A DNA stretch of 44,919 bases, taken from Candidatus Helarchaeota archaeon (lineage in GTDB: Archaea; Asgardarchaeota; Lokiarchaeia; Helarchaeales; HEL-GB-A). The stretch is from assembly GCA_016840125.1 (NCBI GenBank), contig JAEOSY010000023.1, forward strand, positions 1-44,919, given 5' to 3'. Shown here one piece after another: positions 1 through 7,926 of this stretch. The notes under the pieces are model-generated. The model did not search any database, was not told the origin of the DNA, and saw only the letters and a program-made list of their open reading frames with translations. The position numbers and the translations under genes are program-made. The stretch's first letter is position 1. The number at the start of each line of letters is the position of its first letter.

Positions 1-53
1 AGTGGGGTAATTTTGGATAAAAACCAAAAAAAATTGTCGGAATACCTTCAAAA

Positions 54-941
54 TTAAGAGGGGCCATTCTTTAAAGTGGCAAATGAGTCAGTTTCCGCTT
101 GCTGTACCATTTCAGGCTCTTTAGCTTTAAGGGATACTCGGAGTAGACAGCCCTTTTCGTCATGAGTATAATCCGAAGCAACGGCGCAGTTCCCGACTGC
201 AGCCATCTGAGCAAGGACGGGCACACAGGCAAAGGTGCAAATATACCGTTTTTCAAAATCGTTGACTTTGAGCGTCTTGATAGTCTTCTTAAATTGTTTC
301 AAAACAGGGCATTTAGAAATTTCAATGAGCTTATACTCGTCTGAGGCTTCTCGAATTGTCATATGAGTCAATGGGACGAGGTATTGCGCGTTTTCTATGA
401 TAATATCGCTCAATTTATTGAGAATTAGCTTAGAAGAGAGTTTAGAAATGAGTTTGGCAAAGATTTTCTTCAGCTTACCGACTTTGAGGGTTTCAGACCA
501 ATGGGGATTCTGATGTAGGAAGAATTCTTCCACAGCTTCAATGCCATAGTTTTCCAGAAGGAATTTCATAATTGTGGTACGCTGCTCGATCATATCCTGA
601 TGGGCAACCTGATAGAGGGTCTTCATATTCCACATAGACCGTTCATAGGGCGAAGAAACGTGTTCTTTCGGTTTGGTAGGTGCGGCTTCTTCGGGTGAAG
701 GCTTCGAGACTGCTTTGGGTTCTATTTTCGGTTTCTTTTGAGCGCTGGAATCCGGCGGAGTCCAACCAGTAGCATCTCGTGAGTTCTTTTCCGATTTGTA
801 TTTTTCTTGAATTTCGGGAATCTGTTTATTAATGCGTTTGAGAACCCGATCGCGCTCAAAGGGGGTAAGGGAATCCCAGAGAATGTTCCCAAAGTTTTGG
901 ATATCATCTTTAAGTTTCTTTAATAGATCCGAATTGTCCAA
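54..941 (-). CDS. Uncharacterised protein, possible ATC-hydrolase/V4R-like C-terminal domain
   Basis: A 295-residue soluble protein. The first ~50 residues are helical and charged, followed by a Pro/Lys/Glu-rich linker (about 60-95). A folded domain runs from about 100 to 285. Its end has a pattern (KCPVLKQFKK, then YICTF, then GC followed by a hydrophobic strand) that resembles the L-2-amino-thiazoline-4-carboxylate hydrolase or 4-vinyl-reductase type small-molecule-binding domains. This is recognition by eye and not secure. The start is TTG at 941, chosen because GGAGTGA lies six bases upstream on the minus strand. It lies downstream of the aldehyde oxidoreductase cluster on the same strand but is separated by 274 bp, so it may be transcribed separately. 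No membrane segment or signal peptide. Confidence 0.6.
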   Translation of the reverse strand: MDNSDLLKKLKDDIQNFGNILWDSLTPFERDRVLKRINKQIPEIQEKYKSEKNSRDATGWTPPDSSAQKKPKIEPKAVSKPSPEEAAPTKPKEHVSSPYERSMWNMKTLYQVAHQDMIEQRTTIMKFLLENYGIEAVEEFFLHQNPHWSETLKVGKLKKIFAKLISKLSSKLILNKLSDIIIENAQYLVPLTHMTIREASDEYKLIEISKCPVLKQFKKTIKTLKVNDFEKRYICTFACVPVLAQMAAVGNCAVASDYTHDEKGCLLRVSLKAKEPEMVQQAETDSFATLKNGPS

Positions 942-1190
942 GTCATTTCACTCCTAATAAGACACAAGTGCAACGCGTCGATTTCCATCCGACGACATAC
1001 ACAAAAATTTTACATTTAGGAAATATTTCACACCTAGATATTATTCAAATAGAAACCTTAACCGAGGTTCTATGTTCTTTTTGATAGTTTGGGAACCGTT
1101 CCTTTTAAGCCTTTTCACAATACTCTAAAAGTAATACGAATAGAGATGTCAACGATAAAAACCGCGTCGAAGTAAAAGAATTCTATGAGT

Positions 1191-1213
1191 AAATAAAAAA
1201 AGAAAGAAAAAAA
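1191..1213 (-). terminator. T-rich terminator after the AOR-ferredoxin operon
   Basis: The plus strand is almost pure A here, so the minus-strand transcript has a U-rich run immediately after the ferredoxin stop codon. U-tracts of this kind are the usual archaeal termination signal. Confidence 0.45.
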
Positions 1214-1215
1214 GT

Positions 1216-1713
1216 TTATTGTGCTTGTTTTGCAATACTTTCGAGGAGTTTGTTTACGGATTTTTTGCGTGCTTGTTGGGCAAATGCCTCAAGAGTTGTG
1301 TACTCGATGCATTCCTTCGGACAATATTCGACACATGCGGGTTCTCCGGGTTTTTCCACACGATCTTTGCAGAGGTCGCAAATTTGGATTTTTTCAGACT
1401 TCAGATTGAAGCTGATTGCGCCAAAGTCACATGCGCGGATACAAAAGCCACAGCCAACACATTTATCTTCATCGACCTTGATCATACCAGTGTCTTCTGC
1501 TTTCTCCAGCGCTTTATATGGACATGCATGCACACATGGTGCGTCCATACAAAATTGACAGCCTATCGCCATGTTAATAACAGGTTCAATTCGGATTGCC
1601 CGAATTCGAGCATGCACTGGATTAAAAGCATCATCATGTTCCATGGAGCATACAAATTCACAGACTTCACAGCCTGTACATTTATCAGCATCAACAATTA
1701 ATACTTTCTGCAT
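1216..1713 (-). CDS. Ferredoxin-like electron-transfer subunit (four [4Fe-4S] motifs)
   Basis: A 165-residue polyferredoxin of the HycB/DmsB/CooF type that passes electrons to or from a partner oxidoreductase in the cytoplasm. Four cysteine clusters are visible in order: CTGCEVCEFVC (about residues 12-22), CQFCMDAPCVHACP (about 52-65), CVGCGFCIRAC (about 86-96) and CDLCKDRVEKPGEPACVEYC (near 113-132). The spaced second and fourth motifs are typical of this family. The ATG start lies two bases after the stop of the aldehyde ferredoxin oxidoreductase gene, so the two are co-translated. The obvious role, by inference, is the dedicated electron acceptor for that enzyme. A T-rich stretch follows the stop. 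Confidence 0.9.
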   Translation of the reverse strand: MQKVLIVDADKCTGCEVCEFVCSMEHDDAFNPVHARIRAIRIEPVINMAIGCQFCMDAPCVHACPYKALEKAEDTGMIKVDEDKCVGCGFCIRACDFGAISFNLKSEKIQICDLCKDRVEKPGEPACVEYCPKECIEYTTLEAFAQQARKKSVNKLLESIAKQAQ

Positions 1714-1715
1714 CC

Positions 1716-3563
1716 TTATTTCGCCCCCACGCCTTCTATTGCAAATTCAAGACCAAGTTCTTTCAATTTGGCAGCTGATGGAATCCCTTCTTTTGTCCAA
1801 CCACGTTCTACATAGTATTCCTGAACCATTTCGGTAAAACCTTTTTCATTCACCACAACGCCCTTAACATCCCCCGCTTCAACAGGATCCTTGAAACAGC
1901 GTGGAGGAAGTGTATCATCACCAAATTTCCATCCTTCACGGATATTAAAGCATTTAGATAGATTGATAATTCGTTCCCCAGTCAATTTCAACTTTTCAGC
2001 GTCCATAGGGATGCCTGTAATCAAATTGTAAGTCTCAGCCATTTCTTCGTCACCCTCATAGATGCCACGTGTGAATTTGCAGATGATCAACGAATCAATA
2101 ATGCCGTAGATGTTTTCGGTGCCGATTATTGTCTTCGCCCTGCCAGGTCCTTCTTTTAAACGGTCGAATTTCCCTTTAATATCAGGAGAGTATGCGCCAT
2201 TACGTAAATGGCAGCCACCTCGGAGGGAAACGGCGAAACCGACAGCAGCGGTTTTTAACCCGCGAACCATATAACCTGGTAACTCGAGCCCTTTGCTATG
2301 CATTGCAAAATGATCGGAACCCTTTCCAATCTTGTCTGCAGCGGCTTTACATCCATCGGCCCAGATATCACCGGCTTTGGTTTTTCTGAAGGTCATATCT
2401 TCGATGAATTGAATCTCAGCCTCATGATTTCCAAAATTCAATTCAATTCCACCCGTATCCTCTGTGGTAATTAGACCCTTTTCAAAACATTCCATAGCAT
2501 GAGAAATAGTAACGCCACCCGACATCGTATCGATGCCATACCGATCACACAGTTCGATAGCCCGTATGACTGCAGGGAAATAATCAATTCCACAACACGA
2601 TCCGAGGGAAAAGATTGATTCAAAATCCACACTCGAAACGGTTCCCGCATAGGGACCTTCAACTGCAGTGCAGATATGGTCACAAGCAATGGGACAGCAA
2701 GTACATGCGGCTTTCTTTGCGACCCACTTGTCACGCATAGTTTCACCACTAAGGGCTTCCGCAGCCTCGAATGAACCCTCTTGAAAATTTCTCGTGGGTA
2801 AGACGCCTAGTTTTTGGAATACCATGATATTTGCAGGGGTACCAAGGTCCCTATATTTTTTCGTTGCAGGTCCATTTGAAATTTTGATCAATTTTAACGC
2901 TTTTTTCATGAAACCGGCCTTATCAGCGACTTCCACCCCTTTAGATCCTCGAAAAGCGATGGCTTTGAGATTTTTAGATCCCATTACCGCACCCATCCCC
3001 GTCCGACCGGCCTGGCGATTACGATCATTCGTGATACAGGCTATTTTGGAGAGGTTTTCTCCCGCCTGACCTATTGCAGCAACGGCTAATTTCATATCAT
3101 TATGTTCTTCCCGAAGGATATCTTCAGTTTCCCAACAATCCTTTTCACCCCAAAGATGCTCAGCCGATTTTAACGAAACATCATCGTCATCAACCATGAG
3201 ATAGACGGGCTTTTCAGCTTTCCCTTTAATAATTATCATATCGTAACCAGCTCGCTTCATCTGCTGGCCCACACTTCCGGAGGAAATAGACATACCTGTT
3301 AAGTTAGTCAAGGGTGATTTTGCAAATACCCCATACTTGGAACTGGTTGGTAGAATCGTTCCGGGTACGGGCCCAATTGCGTAGATGAGGATATTATCCG
3401 GGCTTAGTGGATCAACGCCGGGTTTTAACTCATCCCAGAGAATCTTCATTGCAAAACCGTAGCCACCAATATATTTCTCACAAAATTCTTCCGTAATCTT
3501 ATCAAACTTGATTTTTCCAGTTGTCAAATCCGCTCTAATTATCTTTCCAGTATAACCTTTCAT
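1716..3563 (-). CDS. Aldehyde ferredoxin oxidoreductase (tungsten enzyme)
   Basis: A 615-residue member of the AOR family, which holds a tungsto-bis-pterin and a [4Fe-4S] cluster and interconverts aldehydes and carboxylic acids with ferredoxin. The N-terminal GYTGKIIRADLT and GGYGFA segments (residues 3-37) are family hallmarks. The cluster ligands form C-x2-C-x3-C at residues 287, 290 and 294, with the distal cysteine in DSLIICKF near residue 500. This spacing closely follows the Pyrococcus enzyme. The GAGGTTATC ribosome site precedes ATG 3563. It is first in a pair with the ferredoxin gene, and a MoaD-like sulfur carrier lies 199 bp upstream on the same strand. Which AOR subtype (broad aldehyde, formaldehyde or other) cannot be decided from sequence alone. 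Confidence 0.95.
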   Translation of the reverse strand: MKGYTGKIIRADLTTGKIKFDKITEEFCEKYIGGYGFAMKILWDELKPGVDPLSPDNILIYAIGPVPGTILPTSSKYGVFAKSPLTNLTGMSISSGSVGQQMKRAGYDMIIIKGKAEKPVYLMVDDDDVSLKSAEHLWGEKDCWETEDILREEHNDMKLAVAAIGQAGENLSKIACITNDRNRQAGRTGMGAVMGSKNLKAIAFRGSKGVEVADKAGFMKKALKLIKISNGPATKKYRDLGTPANIMVFQKLGVLPTRNFQEGSFEAAEALSGETMRDKWVAKKAACTCCPIACDHICTAVEGPYAGTVSSVDFESIFSLGSCCGIDYFPAVIRAIELCDRYGIDTMSGGVTISHAMECFEKGLITTEDTGGIELNFGNHEAEIQFIEDMTFRKTKAGDIWADGCKAAADKIGKGSDHFAMHSKGLELPGYMVRGLKTAAVGFAVSLRGGCHLRNGAYSPDIKGKFDRLKEGPGRAKTIIGTENIYGIIDSLIICKFTRGIYEGDEEMAETYNLITGIPMDAEKLKLTGERIINLSKCFNIREGWKFGDDTLPPRCFKDPVEAGDVKGVVVNEKGFTEMVQEYYVERGWTKEGIPSAAKLKELGLEFAIEGVGAK

Positions 3564-3762
3564 ATTGATAACCTCAAATTAAATAATTTAGTTTATTATT
3601 AATGAGTTTCTTTCGAGCTTTTCGCATTCACTATCTGGAAACTTCTAAGAAACAATAATAGATGATTCATTTATATCTTTTTATCGAACAAAAAGGAAGT
3701 AACAAAGCAGAGATTTAAAAAAAAAGAGAGTAATTTGGGGGTTTTCGATTTTTTATCAGAAA

Positions 3763-4098
3763 TTAACCTCCACCTAAAGGAGGAAATATACTAATTTCAT
3801 CACCGCTTTTTAAAGGTGTTTCTAATCCATCGAGAGCAGTGTAGTGCCTTCCATTAACGAGGATTGCAACGTTCTCATTTAAAATTTCAGATGTAGGATC
3901 GAAAATATTCTCATGGAACTTTTGTCCAATCTGGTCAGCCAATCGCTCTAGAAGATCCTTCAAGCTATTCTTTAAACTAGCTAATCCAATGACCATATTC
4001 CGTTTTTTTACGTCGTCTTGAGATGGTCCTAAAAAATTAACAGTAACGGTGATTTTTTTTTCGGAACTCTTCTCGTCTGTTGCCAATTCGTGCACCAA
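3763..4098 (-). CDS. MoaD/ThiS-like sulfur carrier protein
   Basis: A 111-residue beta-grasp (ubiquitin-fold) protein ending in FPPLGGG, the exposed Gly-Gly tail that is adenylated and thiocarboxylated to donate sulfur, classically for the pterin dithiolene of Mo/W cofactors. The central ILVNGRHYTALDGLETPLKSGDEI stretch matches the MoaD strand-loop pattern. The predicted start is TTG at 4098, with GTG 4095 equally possible; no strong ribosome site decides it. The N-terminal ~35 residues are longer than a minimal MoaD. It sits just upstream of a tungsten-type AOR on the same strand, which supports a cofactor-supply role. A urm1/SAMP-like protein-modifier role is an alternative that the sequence cannot exclude. 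Confidence 0.8.
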   Translation of the reverse strand: MVHELATDEKSSEKKITVTVNFLGPSQDDVKKRNMVIGLASLKNSLKDLLERLADQIGQKFHENIFDPTSEILNENVAILVNGRHYTALDGLETPLKSGDEISIFPPLGGG

Positions 4099-4242
4099 GT
4101 ATAACCATCGAAGAATGAATAACCTCTAATCTCTGATCACCCATTTTCTTATTTAAGATTTTTTGGAATGAACAAAACGATTTTTATGTGATCTTTTCAT
4201 TCAAATTGTAAGTAATTTTTGGAGCTTCATAGGGGCAGAGAA

Positions 4243-4443
4243 TTGAGCACGAAATCTTTAATGGTTGCAGCAGCCGGATTGATGACTTCAGTCACTGTTG
4301 GGGGAGTATGGTTTCTCGTAAGTTTATTATGGTTTATTGGTTTTGGTGAATGGTTTAATTTCCCACTCTTTATTGGTGATTTGATTGCAATGGGACCGAT
4401 CTTATTTTTACTCGCTCGATTAAAAAGGAGGCTTAAAGATTAG
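4243..4443 (+). CDS. Small two-span membrane protein
   Basis: About 66 residues with two predicted membrane segments (near 7-30 and 40-57) and a basic C-terminal tail (RLKRRLKD), so the C-terminus is probably cytoplasmic. The start TTG 4243 is preferred because AGGGG lies seven bases upstream; TTG 4219 and ATG 4261 in the same frame are alternatives. Its last codons contain GGAGG, which appears to serve as the ribosome site of the next gene, and the stop TAG overlaps that gene's possible ATT start. I do not recognise the family. Together with the next gene it looks like a two-component small membrane complex, which is inference from the overlap. Confidence 0.55.
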   Translation: MSTKSLMVAAAGLMTSVTVGGVWFLVSLLWFIGFGEWFNFPLFIGDLIAMGPILFLLARLKRRLKD

Positions 4444-4471
4444 TTTTCTTAAAAAATATGTCCTGCATCAT

Positions 4472-4735
4472 TTGTTGCTAGGTATAGCCATGATTGTTGA
4501 AGCTGGGTTTCTTTTTTCAAAATCCCATGTTTCAGCTCTTTTGATCTGGGCAATTATTTATTTAGGGTTTGGATTATTTTTCTTCATTGACGATCTCTTA
4601 GCGGAAACTATAGATAGATCCGTGATGAAACGCCTTCCATCCTCGATACAGGAGGAAAATCGTTTAAAATTATTGGGGGCAATCGTATTTGCTGTACAAC
4701 TCGCATGGTTTTTATTCCTTTATTTGAGAAATTAA
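4472..4735 (+). CDS. Small membrane protein (three spans), possible ATT start at 4439
   Basis: At least 87 residues, with hydrophobic segments near residues 1-12 (partial in this version), 18-38 and 66-84. The conventional start, TTG 4472, has no ribosome site and cuts into the first membrane helix. The frame is open upstream to 4424. An ATT codon at 4439-4441 lies seven bases after a perfect GGAGG (4427-4431) and overlaps the TAG of the preceding gene. Starting there gives 98 residues with a basic cap (SFLKKYVLHH) before a complete first helix. Family unknown. It is probably translated together with the upstream two-span protein. Confidence 0.6.
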   Translation: MLLGIAMIVEAGFLFSKSHVSALLIWAIIYLGFGLFFFIDDLLAETIDRSVMKRLPSSIQEENRLKLLGAIVFAVQLAWFLFLYLRN

Positions 4736-4773
4736 GGTCTCAGGTCTAAAGCTTAAAAAAGGATTTTGCTAAA

Positions 4774-4782
4774 TTTATAAAA
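4774..4782 (+). promoter_or_regulatory. Candidate TATA box
   Basis: TTTATAAAA preceded by AAA and followed by AGG, centred about 27 bases upstream of ATG 4806. That is the archaeal TATA-to-start distance, so the downstream gene may have a very short or no leader. A GAGTTGAT sequence just before the ATG could still act as a ribosome site. Confidence 0.4.
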
Positions 4783-4805
4783 AGGTAAGTTCTTGAGTTG
4801 ATTTT

Positions 4806-5252
4806 ATGACACAATGGAAAGTTTCGTTAGAAGGGGTCGAACCAGGAGCACATGATGATATTGTTTTAAATTTTAAGGATACAAAGGATATAATGGAAAT
4901 ACCCACTGTTGAACGCTATTTACTTGAAGAAATTTCCAAAGCGGGAAAAGGTAAAGACCACTATTCTGAATTTTCAAACGTCAAAGAGGTTATATCCGAT
5001 GAAAAGGAGTCGGTTTCTATTGGAAAGACAGCAGTTGTACTTATGACGTTAAAAAAAACAAAGGATAGAATAGGGATTCTATTATTTCTTAAGGATGAAT
5101 TCAATTTGGAAGTTCGTGGACTGCGTCCGGACAATTTCGTTAAGGAAGTAACCCAGGATAATTCAAAACTAAATGGAATCTTAACCAAATTAACGAAAGA
5201 ACCGGATGCATTTGAAGATGTTAGTATAGTGTATCCTGAGGATAGATTTTAA
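4806..5252 (+). CDS. Uncharacterised protein
   Basis: A 148-residue acidic, soluble protein with no signal peptide, cysteine motif or membrane segment. It appears to alternate beta strands and helices: a strand-rich start (WKVSLEGVEPG), a helix near 34-46, and two predicted strands around IGKTAVVLMTLKKT and IGILLFLKDEFNLEV. I do not recognise the family. The ATG start is supported by the TATA-like box 27 bases upstream. The gene ends in a hairpin followed by a T run, and faces the CoA-transferase-family gene across a short convergent spacer, so it is probably a single-gene unit. Confidence 0.6.
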   Translation: MTQWKVSLEGVEPGAHDDIVLNFKDTKDIMEIPTVERYLLEEISKAGKGKDHYSEFSNVKEVISDEKESVSIGKTAVVLMTLKKTKDRIGILLFLKDEFNLEVRGLRPDNFVKEVTQDNSKLNGILTKLTKEPDAFEDVSIVYPEDRF

Positions 5253-5254
5253 GC

Positions 5255-5279
5255 TGAGCGATTTGCTCATTCTTTTTTT
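5255..5279 (+). terminator. Hairpin plus T-run terminator
   Basis: TGAGC and GCTCA form a five-base stem around a five-base loop (5255-5269), followed directly by a T-rich run. It lies between two convergent genes. Confidence 0.5.
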
Positions 5280-5302
5280 ATTGAATGTGAAATAATAGAA
5301 TT

Positions 5303-6496
5303 TTAAATGGCTTTCTTCTTCCTGAGAGCTTTCACATCCTCGGGGGAGTAGCCAAGAGCCCCTAGTATTTCTTCGTTGTGTTGTCCGAGAGTTGGGGCAC
5401 AATTTCGTAAGGTTGCGGGAGTCTCAGACAGTTTGATGGTGAACCCGATCTGTTTAATGGTGCCATGGGGGGTTTCAACGTCGATAATTAAGTTGCGCGC
5501 TTGAATATGGGGATCATTCTCGACTTCATCTACATCATAGATGGGACCAACCATTTTAGCATTATTATCTTTTGAGTTTTTGAATTCTTCAATCCATTCA
5601 TCACGAGTTTTGGTGAGAAATGTTTTCTGGAATTCCTGAATGAGTTGATCCCTAGAAAATTTCCCTTGTAAGATGTCATCACGCCCTAATTGTTTCAGCA
5701 ATGCTACGTAAAATTTTGGTTCAATAGCCCCGATCGTGAAATATTTACCATCCTTACATTTCATTACTTGATATTGAGCCATCCCACCTGTGAGTGGTTG
5801 TGCTTTCAATTCAGGTTTGATTCTCGTTGCTAACCACTGTGCCAGAAACATTTGGTTGAGTCCCAGAGCTCCTTCCATCATTGAAATATCAATATATTGC
5901 CCCTTCCCAGTATGTCCGCGAGCATAGAGGGCGATTAAAATACCAATTACAGCATTTAATCCACCCCCAACCATATCAGCAATCTGTAGCCCAGGAAGAA
6001 TTGGTTCTCCATCCCGAGATCGGTAAAGTCCCGCGACTCCAGCATAAGCGGTATAATTCAAATCATGGCCAGGAACGTCACGATACGGTCCGTCTTGTCC
6101 ATAGCCAGTTATTGAACAATACACAATTTTCGGATTAATTTTCTTAATCGTCTCATAATCAACACCCAACTTTTTTACGACGCCAGGGCGAAACTGTTCG
6201 ACAATTACATCTGCCTCTTTGGCTAACTTTTTGAAAATTTCCAGTCCCTCGGTGTTTTTTAGGTTTAGTGTTAAACTCTTTTTATTTCTATTGAGTGTAT
6301 GATAAAAGAAACTCTCCCGCCGCCGCATACCCTTTTCGCCTATCATGGGAGCTAACCCGCGGGTAGCATCAGGGTTTTGACGGTTCTCGATATGAATCAC
6401 ATCCGCCCCAAAATCTGCTAATAGTTTCATGCCGAAGGGGCCGGGAAATAAGAGCGTTAAATCCAGAACTTTTAATCCTTTTAGAGCACCTACCAT
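5303..6496 (-). CDS. CaiB/BaiF family III CoA-transferase fold, probable acyl-CoA racemase type
   Basis: About 397 residues, the usual length for the family III CoA-transferase/alpha-methylacyl-CoA racemase fold. The N-terminus LKGLKVLDLT...PGPFG...LADFGADVI is the family CoA-binding signature, and VIVEQFRPGVVKKLG and YCSITGYGQDGPY follow as expected. GHDLNY places His144, and IADMVGGG places Asp174. The 30-residue spacing equals that of the catalytic pair His126/Asp156 in the mycobacterial racemase. I therefore favour 2-methylacyl-CoA epimerisation over CoA transfer, although the two are often confused. The start is ATG 6496, since the family signature begins right there; a TTG-type extension to 6529 adds an unconserved stretch. 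It stands alone, facing an unrelated gene. Confidence 0.88.
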   Translation of the reverse strand: MVGALKGLKVLDLTLLFPGPFGMKLLADFGADVIHIENRQNPDATRGLAPMIGEKGMRRRESFFYHTLNRNKKSLTLNLKNTEGLEIFKKLAKEADVIVEQFRPGVVKKLGVDYETIKKINPKIVYCSITGYGQDGPYRDVPGHDLNYTAYAGVAGLYRSRDGEPILPGLQIADMVGGGLNAVIGILIALYARGHTGKGQYIDISMMEGALGLNQMFLAQWLATRIKPELKAQPLTGGMAQYQVMKCKDGKYFTIGAIEPKFYVALLKQLGRDDILQGKFSRDQLIQEFQKTFLTKTRDEWIEEFKNSKDNNAKMVGPIYDVDEVENDPHIQARNLIIDVETPHGTIKQIGFTIKLSETPATLRNCAPTLGQHNEEILGALGYSPEDVKALRKKKAI

Positions 6497-6718
6497 ATAA
6501 TCCCATCCAAAAATAATACCATAATACACTTCATCCGTGTAATGCTACAAACTTATTGCAGAATATAAAAATTTTCTAATAGATAGTGGAGTAAGGTTAG
6601 GATGATTGAAGAACAAGTAGAGAAATACGTGGTTAAATGGATATTTGAAAATAGAATCATAATTTATTTAACTGATTATTTACAATAATTATTAAAGAAA
6701 TAAGTAGGTTGGAGTTTA

Positions 6719-7813
6719 GTGGGACGCAAAAACTACTCCCTTGTGATGCTAGTAGGAATTTTTATAGGATTATTTGCAGGTATTGCAATCCTGAGCCTTA
6801 CTAGCCAGATAGGGAGCGAGGTATCGTGTAGTTGGGGGAGAGGGACAGTAGAAGCCGCCGCTTCGACTAATCCTAGCAGTCCCCAATACCTCTATGACGA
6901 TTCTGCTGATTTTGAATATTATAGCTCATCTTATTATTATTATCGAACTAATACCTACGCGTCATCTTCTTATTATCACGTAATTTGGTTACGGGCAACC
7001 TCTTCAAGTGATAATTTCAATCTCAATCTATATTCAAATAGTGGTTATAGCTCTTTTGTAGAATCTTCAACACGATCCTACGGATATCTCGACTGGGTTA
7101 TCTTCAATCCCAGCAGCTCGTATTATTATTATCCAAGAGTGTATCGATCCTCAGGAACTGGAGACGCTTACATTGAATGGGAGGACGGATCGACGCGTAT
7201 TGACGTCGGGCAAAGCAGTTATTATTCTTTAAGTTCCTCAGAATGTATTGAGATCTATGAGGTCTACCTTTCCTCGAACAAATATTATAAATTCACTCTT
7301 AATGTGCCTAGTAACGGGGATTTTGAACTCTATGTTTACTACCTTGCCGCTGGAAGTTCAACAAACACGTATGGCTCTCAGGAAAATAGTGTAACATATG
7401 GTTATGGCGTCGATGAGTCAATAACGAGGTTCAAGCCAACTAATACTGGGGACCATGCAATTCTTGTTGTGTGGACTTCTGGTTCAGGTTCATTTACGCT
7501 ACAAGTTGAAGAGGAGGTCCTGTTTAGTGCAGCTGTAGTGATAATAGCGGTTCTTGCAATTATGGGGGCCGTTGGAATAAGTGTTGCGGTTTATAATAAG
7601 TATCGGGCAAGCCCTACACCTAACACCGCAGGACAACCTCAGACATTTGAAACTGTACGTGCTGCAACGTTACCTGCAGGAACTATACCCGCGAAAAAAA
7701 CAAAATTAAAAACGATTAGCAATAAAGTGCCTTTCTTTAGAGATTGTCCGTTTTGTGGTTCGAGAAATGATTTTGAAGTATTCTTCTGTAAGTCCTGTGG
7801 AACGGAATTGTAA
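6719..7813 (+). CDS. Tyr/Ser-rich surface protein with cytoplasmic zinc ribbon
   Basis: A 364-residue membrane protein. Order: an N-terminal hydrophobic segment (residues about 6-28, signal peptide or anchor); an ectodomain (30-265) very rich in Tyr and Ser, with runs such as YYSSSYYYY and SSSYYYYP; a membrane helix (about 272-295, EVLFSAAVVIIAVLAIMG); a Pro/Thr linker; and a C-terminal CPFCGSRNDFEVFFCKSC zinc ribbon. The ectodomain contains two strand-rich halves resembling PPC-type beta-sandwich modules (FNLNLYSNSG; FELYVYYL). Topology therefore puts aromatic sandwich domains outside and a zinc ribbon inside. Start GTG 6719 with GGAG four bases upstream. A 14-T terminator follows. Function unknown; adhesion or surface sensing is possible. 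Confidence 0.75.
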   Translation: MGRKNYSLVMLVGIFIGLFAGIAILSLTSQIGSEVSCSWGRGTVEAAASTNPSSPQYLYDDSADFEYYSSSYYYYRTNTYASSSYYHVIWLRATSSSDNFNLNLYSNSGYSSFVESSTRSYGYLDWVIFNPSSSYYYYPRVYRSSGTGDAYIEWEDGSTRIDVGQSSYYSLSSSECIEIYEVYLSSNKYYKFTLNVPSNGDFELYVYYLAAGSSTNTYGSQENSVTYGYGVDESITRFKPTNTGDHAILVVWTSGSGSFTLQVEEEVLFSAAVVIIAVLAIMGAVGISVAVYNKYRASPTPNTAGQPQTFETVRAATLPAGTIPAKKTKLKTISNKVPFFRDCPFCGSRNDFEVFFCKSCGTEL

Positions 7814-7822
7814 ATTTGAGGA

Positions 7823-7836
7823 TTTTTTTTTTTTTT
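7823..7836 (+). terminator. Poly-T terminator
   Basis: An uninterrupted run of 14 T residues nine bases after the stop of the Tyr/Ser-rich protein gene, typical of archaeal termination. Confidence 0.55.
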
Positions 7837-7926
7837 ACACAGGTCAGATACTTAAAAAAGATTTATCAACTGAAAACCACAGTAACGATTATTAGTTAGC
7901 TTTTGATGAAAGGTCAGGGATTGAAA

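Noticed and set aside
6602..6688. 28-codon frame MIEEQVEKYVV... upstream of the Tyr/Ser-rich protein gene
   Set aside because: Short and AT-driven. It has an AAGGTTAGG-like site but no recognisable motif, and frames of this length are common by chance.
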